Source: Treponema brennaborense DSM 12168
GTDB taxonomy: Bacteria; Spirochaetota; Spirochaetia; Treponematales; Treponemataceae
Length of the DNA: 64,000 nt
NCBI RefSeq assembly: GCF_000212415.1
Contig: NC_015500.1
Location: forward strand, 558,001-622,000
Direction: 5' to 3'
Shown: one piece after another, positions 36,707-46,312 of the stretch
Layout: every line of letters starts with the position of its first letter
How positions within the stretch are numbered: the stretch's first letter is position 1
The notes under the pieces: generated by a model
The model's database searches: none
What the model was told of the DNA's origin: nothing
Seen by the model: only the letters and a program-made list of their open reading frames with translations
Made by a program: the position numbers and the translations under genes

Positions 36707-37555
36707 TTACTCCTGTTTTTGCGTACAACCGGCTGATGACTGCTTGTACATGCGTACTCTGGTTAGGTATTCATCAAGCACATCGTCGTATGCGTGAAGC
36801 TTATAAACGGTTCTCACTTTCTCGACTTCCCACGGTTTGATATTGACCGTGTGATAGAAAGGAAACCATCGTATCGATTTACTGAAATGCTGAATAACGG
36901 TATCTTTTTTAAGTTTCCGCTGTTCGTTGTATTTCCGGGGTAAGAATTTTTTCTTACATACCAGTAAATTGAGCGCACTCTGATCCGGAAACCACATTTT
37001 GTGCATCCGGCACCGTTCCCGAGCCTTGGCAAACAATCCCGTTTCACGGATTTTATCCATATTCAGATATAAAACGCCCGCGTTCTGATAATCGTAGCGG
37101 ATGAACACTTTGCCCAGATAATCTCTGACGGCCGCAAATTCGTAATCGTCTATATCCGTTTCAAATATCGGTTCGATGTCTGCGTTAGCCACCGTGTCCG
37201 TATCCAAGTACAGCAGCCGCGGCGGCAGATCCGTCAGCGTGTCCGCAAACAGCCGCGTCAGCGTATAGGGCGTATAGTCGGTTGACATGTTCGGGCTGTC
37301 CGTCATTTCGGCCTTAAACGCCGCCGTTACGTCGATCAGTTTTATAAAGCTTTCGCTGTGTACCGTTTTAATCATGTCTTCCAAATACGCGATTTGTGCC
37401 GCAGAAAGCGGGCGGTACGCGCCGTTCATATCGGTTAAATCCATTGTCAATGCATATACGTGCAGCGGCGATTTAGTATGTTTCGTGATGGAAAGCAGTG
37501 AAATCAGCATTCCGTCAAAAATGTTGTCGTTTCCGCAGTATAAAAGATTTACCAT
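36707..37555 (-). CDS. Glycosyltransferase family 8
   Basis: A 282-residue soluble GT-A enzyme. YLDTDTV (Asp118-Asp120) is the metal/UDP-sugar site and the region from MVNLLYCGNDNIFDGMLISLLSI to the DYTPYTLTRLFADTLT segment matches GT8 galactosyl/glucosyltransferases that extend lipopolysaccharide or glycolipids. HFSKSIRW near the C-terminus provides the conserved His of the family. It is the second gene of the acyltransferase/glycosyltransferase operon. Acceptor unknown; treponemes lack classical LPS, so a glycolipid is the better guess. Confidence 0.9.
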   Translation of the reverse strand: MVNLLYCGNDNIFDGMLISLLSITKHTKSPLHVYALTMDLTDMNGAYRPLSAAQIAYLEDMIKTVHSESFIKLIDVTAAFKAEMTDSPNMSTDYTPYTLTRLFADTLTDLPPRLLYLDTDTVANADIEPIFETDIDDYEFAAVRDYLGKVFIRYDYQNAGVLYLNMDKIRETGLFAKARERCRMHKMWFPDQSALNLLVCKKKFLPRKYNEQRKLKKDTVIQHFSKSIRWFPFYHTVNIKPWEVEKVRTVYKLHAYDDVLDEYLTRVRMYKQSSAGCTQKQE

Positions 37556-37591
37556 ACCTTATCCTTGCTCTATTGCAGCCGTTTTCCGCAG

Positions 37592-38371
37592 TTACCGCGG
37601 CAGCGGCGCTTTTCTGTATATGATATACTCGTAGGTAGAATTTTTACTCCTTTCTACCATTATATTATACACTTGATCACGCAATTTCTGTTCCGCTTCT
37701 TTTTTGCCGACGGACGAATCGGCTTCAAACGGACCGTCTACGTATACCGTTATCGCCGGTTTACGGCCGAATTTCCGCTTCCGGTACGTCGTCGTAAAAC
37801 AGAAAACTTTTTTACCGAACAGGATCGGATACCGGAACGCGTCCGATTTAAACGGTCTGATGCCGGTATAATACGGCCATATGTGGGCTTCCGGATAGAT
37901 TGCGATTCCCTGATTATCTTCCGCAAGATACTTCATATAAGTCATAAAATTCCGCATTCCCGACAGCCTGTTCGGCAGGGGAACCGCTCCGATCATAGCC
38001 ATAAACGTCTGCGTTCCCGGCAGGGAAACGTTGTCCGCGTTTACAATTACCGCATCTTTTTTGGGAAACGTAAGCACCGTGGGAATGTATCCGTCTCCGG
38101 GAACCTGCGTGTGATTTCCTATCAGAAAATACGATTCTTTTTTTCCCTGTTTCAGTACTTGCCGATTTTCAATCCGTAAGTGAAACTTGCATTTCAGATA
38201 CAGATACGCTATCGGCGTCATTACGATGCGGTACACGATGAACGAAAGGATTTTCCACCGGAAGTCCGTGTGCAGATACGTATAGGAATGATCAACGGTA
38301 ACGGTGTTGCGCTTGATGCCGGAGAATTCATCGTTGAGTTCATCTGTATAATAAAAGGTTTCCCGCTCCAT
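37592..38371 (-). CDS. PlsC-family acyltransferase with variant motifs
   Basis: A 259-residue membrane-associated acyltransferase-fold protein. The catalytic motif reads NHTQVPGD (His87-x5-Asp93), one residue longer than the usual H-x4-D, and the EGT block reads IYPEAHIWPYY, with Ala where Gly is normal. A hydrophobic segment near residues 45-60 precedes the catalytic domain. These deviations could mean a different acyl acceptor or altered activity. It is the first gene of the glycolipid operon and follows a promoter overlapped by a perfect inverted repeat (38416-38435). Confidence 0.8.
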   Translation of the reverse strand: MERETFYYTDELNDEFSGIKRNTVTVDHSYTYLHTDFRWKILSFIVYRIVMTPIAYLYLKCKFHLRIENRQVLKQGKKESYFLIGNHTQVPGDGYIPTVLTFPKKDAVIVNADNVSLPGTQTFMAMIGAVPLPNRLSGMRNFMTYMKYLAEDNQGIAIYPEAHIWPYYTGIRPFKSDAFRYPILFGKKVFCFTTTYRKRKFGRKPAITVYVDGPFEADSSVGKKEAEQKLRDQVYNIMVERSKNSTYEYIIYRKAPLPR

Positions 38372-38415
38372 TCCCTTTGCTGATCCTTTGCCGTACCGCT
38401 CCGTTTTCGCCTGAA

Positions 38416-38444
38416 ATGGTAGTACAAATTACCATAAATTACAA
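38416..38444 (-). promoter_or_regulatory. Promoter and operator candidate of the glycolipid operon
   Basis: On the minus strand TTGTAA (38439-38444) and TACCAT (38416-38421) are 17 bases apart. ATGGTA-N8-TACCAT (38416-38435) is a perfect inverted repeat covering the -10 and part of the spacer. Confidence 0.5.
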
Positions 38445-38625
38445 GGCACACCGTGCGGCGCTTGCCGCCGTCTTTTATTAGACACTTCCGGACAGAAATG
38501 GTTGCAAAAAATATTCAAATACGGACGCTCGCGTGCGGAAAAGGTGCAGATATCGTGCATGTTCGTACAGAGAAAAAAACTGTAAGGTGTACGTCGCAAG
38601 CTCGGCCTGCGGATTTTACGTCTGA

Positions 38626-38725
38626 ACCTGCGCACTGCGTACCGGAGACCGCATACCGTGCACTGCTCACCGTAAACTGCGCACTGCAAACTGCGCACTG
38701 CATACCGCAAATCGCTCACTGCCGC
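38626..38725. repeat. Degenerate short repeats built on CTGCGCACTGC
   Basis: AAACTGCGCACTGC occurs twice in tandem (38674-38687, 38688-38701), with related words (CCTGCGCACTGC, GTGCACTGCTCACC, GCATACCGC) on both sides. With the two flanking promoters this accounts for most of the 424-base gap between the glycolipid operon and thyX; the rest shows no gene. Confidence 0.65.
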
Positions 38726-38734
38726 CACAAATTA

Positions 38735-38763
38735 TTGACCCGCCGGCACTGCTGTGATACACT
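38735..38763 (+). promoter_or_regulatory. thyX promoter
   Basis: TTGACC (38735-38740) and TACACT (38758-38763) are separated by exactly 17 bases, and transcription would start about 25 bases before the GTG. Confidence 0.6.
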
Positions 38764-38795
38764 GAACCAGTTTTATCAAAAATAAGGAGTTCGTA

Positions 38796-39632
38796 GTGGC
38801 GCATTGCATCGTTACTGAAGCGGAAGAAATTCTTGATAAAGAATACCCGGTTCTGGATAAAGGTTTTGTCCGACTCGTAGACTATTTCGGAGGTGACGCC
38901 CGTATCGTGCAGGCTGCGAGAGTTTCGTACGGAGCAGGTACTAAAACGGTTCGTGAAGACGCGGGACTCATCGACTATTTGCTTCGGCACGAACATACTT
39001 CTCCGTTTGAACAGGTTGTACTGACGTTTCATTTGAAAATGCCGATTTTCGTTGCGCGCCAATGGGTTCGTCATAGGACCGCCCGTATGAATGAAATTTC
39101 GGGTCGTTATTCGGTGATGCGCAACGAGTTTTACGTTCCTGCGGAGGCCGACGTCGCCGTTCAGAGTTCGGACAATAAACAAGGGCGAAGCGATTCCGTC
39201 GTGTCCGCCGAATATGCGGAAAAAGTCCGCAGTCTGCTTGAAAAAGGGCAGGACCAAGCGTACGCTGCGTATTCGGAATTGGTCGAATCGGGACTTGCCC
39301 GTGAAATTGCACGCGTAAATCTGCCGTTGTCGCTGTATACCGAAATGTATTGGCAGTGCGATCTGCACAATCTGATGCATTTTTTGAAGCTGCGTTTGGA
39401 TCCTCACGCCCAGAAAGAAATCCGCGTGTATGCGGAAGTGCTGCTGGAATTGACCCGCAAAGTGGCGCCGATGGCCGTGCAGTCTTTTGAAAATCATACC
39501 AGAAACGGCGTGTCGTTTTCCGGAGATGAACTGGACGCGCTGCGTGCCGTATTGGACGGTAAAGCGAATCCGCTCACCGGAAAGAAACTTGAGCGCTTTA
39601 CGGCAAAAATCGAGCACGGCATTCAATTGTAG
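38796..39632 (+). CDS. thyX: FAD-dependent thymidylate synthase
   Basis: A 278-residue ThyX enzyme that methylates dUMP to dTMP using flavin and methylenetetrahydrofolate. The signature RHRx7S is RHRTARMNEIS, followed by GRYSV; other landmarks are YFGGDARIVQAARVSYG, LRHEHTSPFEQ, and RVNLPLSLYTEMYWQCDLHNLMHFLKLR near the C-terminal half. The start is a GTG preceded by AAGGAG six bases upstream. ThyX replaces ThyA in many spirochaetes. Confidence 0.96.
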   Translation: MAHCIVTEAEEILDKEYPVLDKGFVRLVDYFGGDARIVQAARVSYGAGTKTVREDAGLIDYLLRHEHTSPFEQVVLTFHLKMPIFVARQWVRHRTARMNEISGRYSVMRNEFYVPAEADVAVQSSDNKQGRSDSVVSAEYAEKVRSLLEKGQDQAYAAYSELVESGLAREIARVNLPLSLYTEMYWQCDLHNLMHFLKLRLDPHAQKEIRVYAEVLLELTRKVAPMAVQSFENHTRNGVSFSGDELDALRAVLDGKANPLTGKKLERFTAKIEHGIQL

Positions 39633-39800
39633 CCTCTGCTTCTTGCCGCCCGCTGCGATTACGGTTGCGGTTAAGGTTTTCGGGCCGCGCCCGCGGTTGA
39701 GCAGCAGTTTATGCCATTCGCCGCGGTTGCGGTCGGGCAGCGGTTGCGCTTCGCTCTGCCGCTTGGCCGCGTGAAGCGCCGCTTTCGGTACGGGCCCCCG

Positions 39801-41867
39801 TCAGGTTTCCGCTGCCGGCTGCACGCCGGGCGCCGCCGCGGCTTTTATGCTGTGCACAAACAGTTCGTTCTGATCGGACCGTTCCGGTACGGAAAAAACC
39901 GGCGAACCGTCTTCCGGTGAAGTCCGGTAAAGCTGGTTATCCGATCCGGCGTACGCGGGACTGCTTTTATTGTTGATCCACCAATCCAATACGGCCGCGA
40001 TTGCAAGCATGTATTTCAGCAGGTTTGCATTCGTCGCGCGCCCGCCCTGTTTCTTTTTGGCACCCAGCAGCACGTCCAGTCTGCGCGATACGACGTTCGG
40101 AATATCGTACCGGTACGGCGCGTGTATATTGGGTATTTCAAGCGATTCTTTACCCGACTTCGCCGTATCGTCGGCAATGAGCGTAAACCGGAACAGCTCG
40201 TTAACCAGAAGCGGCGTTCGTATGTATAACGGCCGCACTTTCGCTTCGTTTACCGGTTTTTCAAGCAGCAGCTGTTCAAATTGCAGATACGGCAGAAAAT
40301 TGTAGCGGGTATGCCAGAGAATGTTCGACATCAGCTTCTTTCCGTACTGCGATCGGGTGAAATCTTTTTGCGTATACAAATGATTCACCAAATCTTTCAA
40401 ATTCGATACGTACAGTTTTTCAAACAGCGTTTCTCGGTATGTCGTCCATTCGTTCATTATTTTACCGAACGAATCGTTCTGCGAATTGCCGGCAAGATCT
40501 TTTTTGTCCGAAATCGCCGCGAACGTTATGTTCCGGCAGCCTTCCATAAAATCTTCTATTATCTTTATCAGGATGATAACGACCTGCATCGGATTTTCAG
40601 GCGGAATGAAATTCAGCCCTTCAACGAACGTGTACAGCGGCTGATAAAACGGATACAAATCGGGTGCTTCGTCGAGGTGCAGCCAGCCTGCGCCGGGAAA
40701 AATCCGATCCAGCAATTTTAAACCGGTCTGCACCAATTCGAGCTGCTTTTGTTCGGCTTCCTTTTTCCGTCTTTCCTCTTCAAGCTGTTCTGCCGATTTT
40801 TCCGGTACCGCCGGCGAAGTTCCCGCATTTTCTTTTTTCGCCTTTTTTTCCGGTACGAGTACGTCGAATTTGGTTATGTTCAAAAACGAAAAGATCTTTG
40901 CGGTATGCAGTATGAAAAAATCGGGAAATGCCTGAAAGTCCGGGCTGCACATCCGCATCAGAAGCGGATACAGTCCTTTTATGACGCGATTGTATACGTA
41001 CAGCCACTCGGAAACCGCTTCTTTTGCGATTTCAAACGCACGTTCCTTTTTGGCGTCGGGATAGACTGCAATATCCGTATATACGGATTTGATAAGCTCG
41101 GTGGTTTTGCTTTCGCCCAGAAAGAAAAGAGACAAAAGCGGTTTGTATATCTGCTTTATGAGCGGAATCATCATCGTTACGGTGATTTCCGTCGGTTTGC
41201 GTTCCAAATCCGCATACAGCGTCTGTACGTTTTGCAGCGACCACGATCCGGCTGTTTTCAAAAATCTGAATTTCAGATCTTCGTCCGTTTCCAGCTTTTT
41301 TCGATACGATTCGGGAGCTGTCCGTACGAGTTCCTTTATTTTATTGCTGAAATTCTGCATCCGCAGAATATAGGTTTTCAGTGTGATCGTTACGAACGGA
41401 GCGGCTATTTTTTCCTGACCGTTTTTCGTCAGTGAAGCGAATATGTTGAATATGCCGTAGTTCGGTTTGATCCGATATTCCGGAGCCATCATCAGTTTTT
41501 CGATTTTACCGCGTTCTTTTGCCGGAATATCGGGAAGCATGTCGCGGTTGTTTTTGACGGCCGAAGCGGCGCTCGCCGTCTGCGCGGCGGTGCGTTCGGC
41601 GACAGGCTGCGAAGCCGGATCGCGCGGCCGCTTTGAGGAAACGACACCGGAACGCAATTCGCTCGTTTTCATTGCCGAGCGGACTTTTTTCAGTGCCGCT
41701 TCGTCTATCGGTGCCGATTTTTCTATACCGATTTCGCCTCCGAGCAGTTTCGCTATTTTTTGCGCTTCACCGGGATCGATATTACCGATATTTTTTCTGG
41801 TTTTGTCCAGTTCTCCCGGTTCGTATCGCTGCGGAGGTGATTTGCTTTGACTGATAGATTCATCCAT
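39801..41867 (-). CDS. Unrecognised 688-residue protein
   Basis: I do not recognise this protein. Residues 1-110 are charged and low-complexity, with no signal peptide. From about residue 130 to 600 it is predicted alpha-helical, with many Phe/Tyr/Leu-rich amphipathic segments (FNIFASLTKNGQEKIAAPFVTITLKTYILRM, VTMMIPLIKQIYKPLLSLFFLG) interrupted by a Lys/Glu-rich coiled-coil-like insert (PEKSAEQLEEERRKKEAEQKQLELV). No enzyme motif is seen. The C-terminus has a single hydrophobic stretch (YMLAIAAVLDWWI) before a polar tail. GGAG lies nine bases before the ATG. It starts 24 bases after the DUF2804 gene's stop, so they are co-transcribed. Possibly a spirochaete-specific cytoplasmic structural or signalling protein. 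Confidence 0.75.
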   Translation of the reverse strand: MDESISQSKSPPQRYEPGELDKTRKNIGNIDPGEAQKIAKLLGGEIGIEKSAPIDEAALKKVRSAMKTSELRSGVVSSKRPRDPASQPVAERTAAQTASAASAVKNNRDMLPDIPAKERGKIEKLMMAPEYRIKPNYGIFNIFASLTKNGQEKIAAPFVTITLKTYILRMQNFSNKIKELVRTAPESYRKKLETDEDLKFRFLKTAGSWSLQNVQTLYADLERKPTEITVTMMIPLIKQIYKPLLSLFFLGESKTTELIKSVYTDIAVYPDAKKERAFEIAKEAVSEWLYVYNRVIKGLYPLLMRMCSPDFQAFPDFFILHTAKIFSFLNITKFDVLVPEKKAKKENAGTSPAVPEKSAEQLEEERRKKEAEQKQLELVQTGLKLLDRIFPGAGWLHLDEAPDLYPFYQPLYTFVEGLNFIPPENPMQVVIILIKIIEDFMEGCRNITFAAISDKKDLAGNSQNDSFGKIMNEWTTYRETLFEKLYVSNLKDLVNHLYTQKDFTRSQYGKKLMSNILWHTRYNFLPYLQFEQLLLEKPVNEAKVRPLYIRTPLLVNELFRFTLIADDTAKSGKESLEIPNIHAPYRYDIPNVVSRRLDVLLGAKKKQGGRATNANLLKYMLAIAAVLDWWINNKSSPAYAGSDNQLYRTSPEDGSPVFSVPERSDQNELFVHSIKAAAAPGVQPAAET

Positions 41868-41891
41868 TCCCTTATACTCCGGTTGTCCGGG

Positions 41892-42959
41892 TTATAGCCG
41901 CAGCATATTCTTGCGTACTATACCCGGAAAATCTTTGAGAATAATTTTTTCGCCGTTTTTGGCAGCGAGCACCCCGTCGAACGTACCGTACAGACTGTGG
42001 TTGCGCGTGCGCAATATGAAAATGCTGATCGTCCGTACGTGATCGGAAATCGGAGTGAACGTCAGATCGACCATGCTTTCCGTATCCTGCAAAACCCATT
42101 TGCCGTTTATACCGAGCGGATGGGTGAGCTTTACCGGCGGCAGCGGCGTCGTTTCTCCGTTGACGAACAGTACGTTTTCGTTATACAGATCGGGAGTCGC
42201 CGCCTCCTGAGAAGACGAAGTGATACTGAACGTAACCGGGCGGCCCTGTACGTTCCCCGCTGCAATGGCGAATGAACTTTTCGTGCGCAGCTTATAATAC
42301 GTGCGGTCCGATTCAAACAGCACGTATCCGCCCGTATCGTGTTTTTGCTGCGGCTGCTGATTCGGAAACGTCGCCGACAGCGAGCCTGTAAGCGGCGCCG
42401 TCAAAAACCAGACGGCGCGGCAGCGGCGCATGGTGGGGGCGGGCAGCACGGCGGAAATTTCCGCAAATGCCGGAGCTGCCAAATTTGCCGTAAAAGCCGC
42501 CGAAACGCTCGGGCGTACCGAATCTCCGTTCAAATTGAAAATCACCGACAGACAAGCGCGCGAACGATCCCAACTGACGCGGATATACCGGTTGTGCCTG
42601 AATGAAATGCAGACTCCCGCCGCCGTTTTTTTTGGAATCAGCCGGCGCCGCGGTCCGATAACCGTTCGATATGAGAATTTCCGTCCGGTCGTCTTATTCC
42701 AGAACAGTACTTCGGCGTATCCGAACAGCTTTGCGTCAAAAAAATCGACGGACCCGACGTACTCGTCCGTATGGAACATAAACGTCAGCGTGCTCCTGAT
42801 TCTCAAATCCGTGATAAACGTCGGCATCGGAAGCACGCCGAACGGGCGTTCCACGCCCCGTATGTCGAGTCGTTTCGGCGCGCCGGAAAACGTTCCGAAT
42901 ATCGGTTTTCCGTTTTGAATCAGAGGATCCGGCGCTGGTATGATTTCTCGTGAATACAC
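41892..42959 (-). CDS. DUF2804 family protein
   Basis: A 355-residue protein matching the DUF2804 pattern as I know it: a central YAEVLFWNKTTGRKFSYRTVIGPRRRLIP segment, a beta-rich body with repeated short strands, and a C-terminal end GIVRKNMLRL. The fold is thought to be related to lipocalin- or tocopherol-cyclase-like barrels, but the biochemical role is unknown. The start is a GTG with GAGGAAG five bases upstream. There is no signal peptide. It is co-transcribed with the unrecognised 688-residue protein and divergent from the beta-CASP nuclease. Confidence 0.75.
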   Translation of the reverse strand: MYSREIIPAPDPLIQNGKPIFGTFSGAPKRLDIRGVERPFGVLPMPTFITDLRIRSTLTFMFHTDEYVGSVDFFDAKLFGYAEVLFWNKTTGRKFSYRTVIGPRRRLIPKKTAAGVCISFRHNRYIRVSWDRSRACLSVIFNLNGDSVRPSVSAAFTANLAAPAFAEISAVLPAPTMRRCRAVWFLTAPLTGSLSATFPNQQPQQKHDTGGYVLFESDRTYYKLRTKSSFAIAAGNVQGRPVTFSITSSSQEAATPDLYNENVLFVNGETTPLPPVKLTHPLGINGKWVLQDTESMVDLTFTPISDHVRTISIFILRTRNHSLYGTFDGVLAAKNGEKIILKDFPGIVRKNMLRL

Positions 42960-43095
42960 AATGTCTTCCTCGGATTACCAGTATATACCGAAACACACTA
43001 AAATAGCAAAGGTTTTTTGACTTTTCACTTGCAGATTCAAAACTTACGGGCTATTGTTATAAATACATAATTTTACGGTAAAACGAGGTTTGCGT

Positions 43096-44637
43096 ATGGG
43101 GATAACGATATATTCGTTGGGAGCTGCGGAGGAAGTAACCGGTTCAAAACATATTTTTGAAATAGACGGACGGGCTTTTATGATAGATTGCGGTGCGTTT
43201 CAAGGTCGCCGCAATGAAGCGGATCGTAAAAACCGGAATTTTGAAGTGCCGGTCGATAAAATCGAATCCGTCATTTTGACTCACGCACATTACGATCACT
43301 GCGGATTGCTTCCGCTGGTCGGAAAAAACGGATATAACGGCAACATATATGCGACGCCCGCGACGCGGGATTTGGCCAATCTTATCATGATGGACAGCGC
43401 CCGTATCCAAGCGCGGGATGCTGAATATCTGCGTAAACAAGCGGCAAAAAAAGGTGAAAAATTCGTCTGGAATCCGCTGTTTACCGAAAAAGACGTCGTT
43501 GCGGCGGCGAATCAGATCGTAACGCTTTCCTATAACCGAAAGATGTACATTGCGCCGGACGTTCAGCTCGAATTTTTTGACGCGGGTCATATTCTCGGCG
43601 CGGCGTTCGCGTATATTACCGTTACCGGACAGAAAAACACGACGAACGGCACCTCCGGGGCAAAAAAACTGCTGTCTCCGAAAGAGTTTTGGAATCGGCT
43701 TTTAAGCCGCAAACGTTCCGACGTAGAACCGCGGGGAGCGGGGAGCGCGCCGCCTTCATCCGCGGACGACGAAATCCGCATTTTGTATACCGGAGATCTG
43801 GGGCGCCGGAATAAACCGATTATCAGGGATCCGGCAACCGAACTTCCCGCGCCGGATTACGTTGTGCTTGAAAGTACGTACGGCAATCGCCGCCATGAAG
43901 ATTCCCAGAGTGCGCTGGACGAACTGGTCAGAATCGTGCGTAAAGCGATTGCACAAAAAGGCAAAATCATCATTCCGTCGTTTGCGATAGAGCGCACGCA
44001 GGAATTGGTGTATTATTTTCACTTGCTTGTCGATCAAAAACTCATTCCCGAAATACCGATTTACGTCGATTCGCCGATGGCAACGAACGCTACGGGTATT
44101 TTTCAAGTTCATCCGGAGTGTTACGATCAGGCGACGTACGACGCGTTCCTGCGGCACCATAAAAATCCGTTCGGATTCAACTCGCTGTCGTTTACGACGA
44201 GCGTCGAAGAGTCTAAGGCGTTGAACGACAAACCCGGTCCGATGATTATCATCAGCGCCGACGGTATGTGCGAAGCGGGGCGTATTCTGCACCATTTGGC
44301 GAACAATATCGGCAATCCGGCAAACCAGATCCTGCTGGTCGGTTTTATGGCCGAACATACGCTCGGCCGCCGCCTGCAGAACGGTGAAAAAGAAGTCAAA
44401 ATCATGGGCGAATGGTATGAAGTGAAGGCGGACGTTGATCAAATCAACGCGTTCAGTGCGCACGCCGATTACGTCGAATGTACGGAATGGCTCAAACAGA
44501 TAGACACGTCCCGTTTGAAGCAGATTTTTATGGTGCACGGCGAACCGGACGCACAGGCGGCGTTTAAAACGTACCTTGCTGCCAACGGATTTCCGGACGT
44601 TACGATCGTCAAATACGGCGAATCCTACGATTTATAG
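43096..44637 (+). CDS. MBL-fold/beta-CASP RNA-processing exonuclease-like protein
   Basis: A 513-residue metallo-beta-lactamase nuclease. The zinc motif is LTHAHYDHCGLLP, with further ligands in FFDAGHILG, LYTGDLG and FSAHADYVE; the beta-CASP insertion contains PSFAIERTQELVYY, YVDSPMATNAT and ADGMCEAGRILHHL. This matches bacterial KH-less homologues of CPSF73, which process RNA. ATG 43096 is preferred over the TTG at 43090 because GAGG stands about ten bases before it. The 40-residue stretch after DAGHILGAAFAYITVTG is a divergent insertion rich in Ser/Lys/Arg. A hairpin terminator follows. Confidence 0.93.
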   Translation: MGITIYSLGAAEEVTGSKHIFEIDGRAFMIDCGAFQGRRNEADRKNRNFEVPVDKIESVILTHAHYDHCGLLPLVGKNGYNGNIYATPATRDLANLIMMDSARIQARDAEYLRKQAAKKGEKFVWNPLFTEKDVVAAANQIVTLSYNRKMYIAPDVQLEFFDAGHILGAAFAYITVTGQKNTTNGTSGAKKLLSPKEFWNRLLSRKRSDVEPRGAGSAPPSSADDEIRILYTGDLGRRNKPIIRDPATELPAPDYVVLESTYGNRRHEDSQSALDELVRIVRKAIAQKGKIIIPSFAIERTQELVYYFHLLVDQKLIPEIPIYVDSPMATNATGIFQVHPECYDQATYDAFLRHHKNPFGFNSLSFTTSVEESKALNDKPGPMIIISADGMCEAGRILHHLANNIGNPANQILLVGFMAEHTLGRRLQNGEKEVKIMGEWYEVKADVDQINAFSAHADYVECTEWLKQIDTSRLKQIFMVHGEPDAQAAFKTYLAANGFPDVTIVKYGESYDL

Positions 44638-44680
44638 CGGGTGCGCCCCGTAATGCGGCGCGCATCCCGTTTTAAGCGGA
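44638..44680. terminator. Terminator between the nuclease and pfk genes
   Basis: CGGGTGCGC pairs with GCGCATCCCG (one bulge) and is followed by TTTT. The pfk stop lies on the other side, so it probably serves both convergent genes. Confidence 0.6.
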
Positions 44681-44686
44681 AATCTT

Positions 44687-46075
44687 CTATTTTATTGCAG
44701 TCGCCGTGTCGTCGTCGCCGTTGAGCGGCGGCGGCAGCGCGTCCTTGTCGTTCACCATCAGAATGGGCTGTCCCGTCGCGTCGAGCGCGTCGCGCCACAA
44801 CGAACCTTCGGGATTAACCTTATTCCGTTTTGCCGTAACGAGCCGGATAGGCAAGTGCACGTATTTGTCGTGAACCAAGCCGATAACCAGATTCGTTTTG
44901 CCGGACATGGCTGCGTGTACGGCGTTGTTTCCGAGCCGTTCGCAGTAGATTGAGTCGGTCGGAGTTGCCGGCGCCGAGCGGATTTGGTAACTGGGATCTA
45001 TGTACTTTAAGTTGATGTGAATTTTGCGTTCGGCAAAATATTCGTTGATCCTGTCGCGCAGGAACGTGCCGATGTCGCCGAGTTTTTTGTTTCCGGAAGC
45101 ATCCGTTGCGTTCGTTGCGTTCAAATGGTTCTGCCCGGCGCCCTCGGCGACAATGACGACGGCGTGATGCCGTTTGACGATGCGCTGCTCAAGTTCCGCC
45201 AGAAATCCTTCGGGACCGTCCAGATCGAACGGCACTTCGGGAATCAGGCAGAAGTTCGCTTCGTGGCTGGCAAGCGCGGTGGCCGTCGCGATAAATCCTG
45301 ATTCCCGGCCCATCAGTTTGATAAGGCCGATGCCGTTTATATGGGAGTGGGCTTCCATGTGCGCGGCAGCGACCGCGTCCGTCGCTTTCTGTACCGCGGT
45401 GTCGAATCCGAACGATTTCTGGATAAAGATGAGATCGTTGTCGACGGTTTTCGGAATGCCGACGATAGCCACTTTCAGTCCGCGTTTTTCGATTTCTTCG
45501 GAAACTTCGAGCGCTCCGCGCTGCGTACCGTCTCCGCCGACGATGAACACCATGTTCATGTTGAGCGCTTCGATCGCGTCGACGATATCCATAACGCGGT
45601 CGCCGCCGCCGCGGCTGGTACCGAGGAACGAACCGCCTATTTTGTGAATGTCGTCTACGACGTCGGGCGTCAAATCGATGGTGTCGAATCCCTGTTCGGG
45701 AAAAAAGCCTTTAAAACCGAATCTGATACCGCGTATCCGGCGCACGCCGTACCGGTTGTACAAACAGCGTACGACGGAACGGATAACGTCGTTCAGTCCG
45801 GGGCACAAGCCTCCGCAGGTACAGATTCCCGCGTTTACGTGTTTGGGATTAAAATAAATGTATTCGCGCGGACCTGCTTTCTGTATCAGGTTGTGCGCGT
45901 AAGCGTCGGCTTCCGTTTCCAGAATATTATCGTAAATATCAAGATTGTATCGGATAAATTCATTGTCTTTTACGTAATTCGCACGGTAATCGCCGTGCTC
46001 CTTCGATAATTGGATGGGGGAAAGAACCTTGCACGGTCCAAGTTCATCAATCGTAAAATCGAAACGACCTTTCAT
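44687..46075 (-). CDS. pfkA: 6-phosphofructokinase (predicted ATP-dependent, long type)
   Basis: A 462-residue phosphofructokinase. Landmarks: [17 protein letters not shown] (phosphate loop), [53 protein letters not shown] and ILMVNDKDA. The residue in GGDG-T that is Asp in pyrophosphate enzymes is Gly here, arguing for ATP; the Lys in PKTVDND is also found in ATP enzymes of this clade. Length and N-terminal 80-residue extension match the long spirochaete/plant group, not E. coli PfkA. AAGGAG lies nine bases before the ATG and a promoter is visible at 46142-46170. Phosphoryl donor should be tested. Confidence 0.93.
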   Translation of the reverse strand: MKGRFDFTIDELGPCKVLSPIQLSKEHGDYRANYVKDNEFIRYNLDIYDNILETEADAYAHNLIQKAGPREYIYFNPKHVNAGICTCGGLCPGLNDVIRSVVRCLYNRYGVRRIRGIRFGFKGFFPEQGFDTIDLTPDVVDDIHKIGGSFLGTSRGGGDRVMDIVDAIEALNMNMVFIVGGDGTQRGALEVSEEIEKRGLKVAIVGIPKTVDNDLIFIQKSFGFDTAVQKATDAVAAAHMEAHSHINGIGLIKLMGRESGFIATATALASHEANFCLIPEVPFDLDGPEGFLAELEQRIVKRHHAVVIVAEGAGQNHLNATNATDASGNKKLGDIGTFLRDRINEYFAERKIHINLKYIDPSYQIRSAPATPTDSIYCERLGNNAVHAAMSGKTNLVIGLVHDKYVHLPIRLVTAKRNKVNPEGSLWRDALDATGQPILMVNDKDALPPPLNGDDDTATAIK

Positions 46076-46141
46076 AGTCTGCGCTCCTTGCTGCCAGAGA
46101 TACGGCGGCCGGCGCGTACTGTGCCGACCGGCATCTTCATA

Positions 46142-46170
46142 AAGATAGTATGATTCGTTCTTTTATGCAA
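46142..46170 (-). promoter_or_regulatory. Promoter of pfk
   Basis: On the minus strand TTGCAT (46165-46170) and TATCTT (46142-46147) are 17 bases apart, about 65 bases before the ATG. Confidence 0.5.
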
Positions 46171-46267
46171 GGTCTCGCGTCGGCTATTTGTAGGAGAAAT
46201 GCGGCGGTTTTTTGTATCGTCCCTGCCGTGAGCCTTAGAAAAAAGATGAGAAAATGGTTCAATCGTA

Positions 46268-46300
46268 TTGACATGAACGCCGTTTTCCGGCTAATATAAT
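46268..46300 (+). promoter_or_regulatory. Promoter of the tRNA cluster
   Basis: Consensus TTGACA (46268-46273) precedes TAATAT (46292-46297, 18-base spacer) and overlapping TATAAT (46295-46300, 21-base spacer). It lies 13 bases before the first tRNA and is the only strong promoter for the cluster. Confidence 0.6.
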
Positions 46301-46312
46301 CAAGCCTTTTTT

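Noticed and set aside
44687-46075. Pyrophosphate-dependent phosphofructokinase
   Set aside because: The GGDG motif has Gly where the pyrophosphate enzymes carry Asp, so ATP is the better prediction, though not proven.
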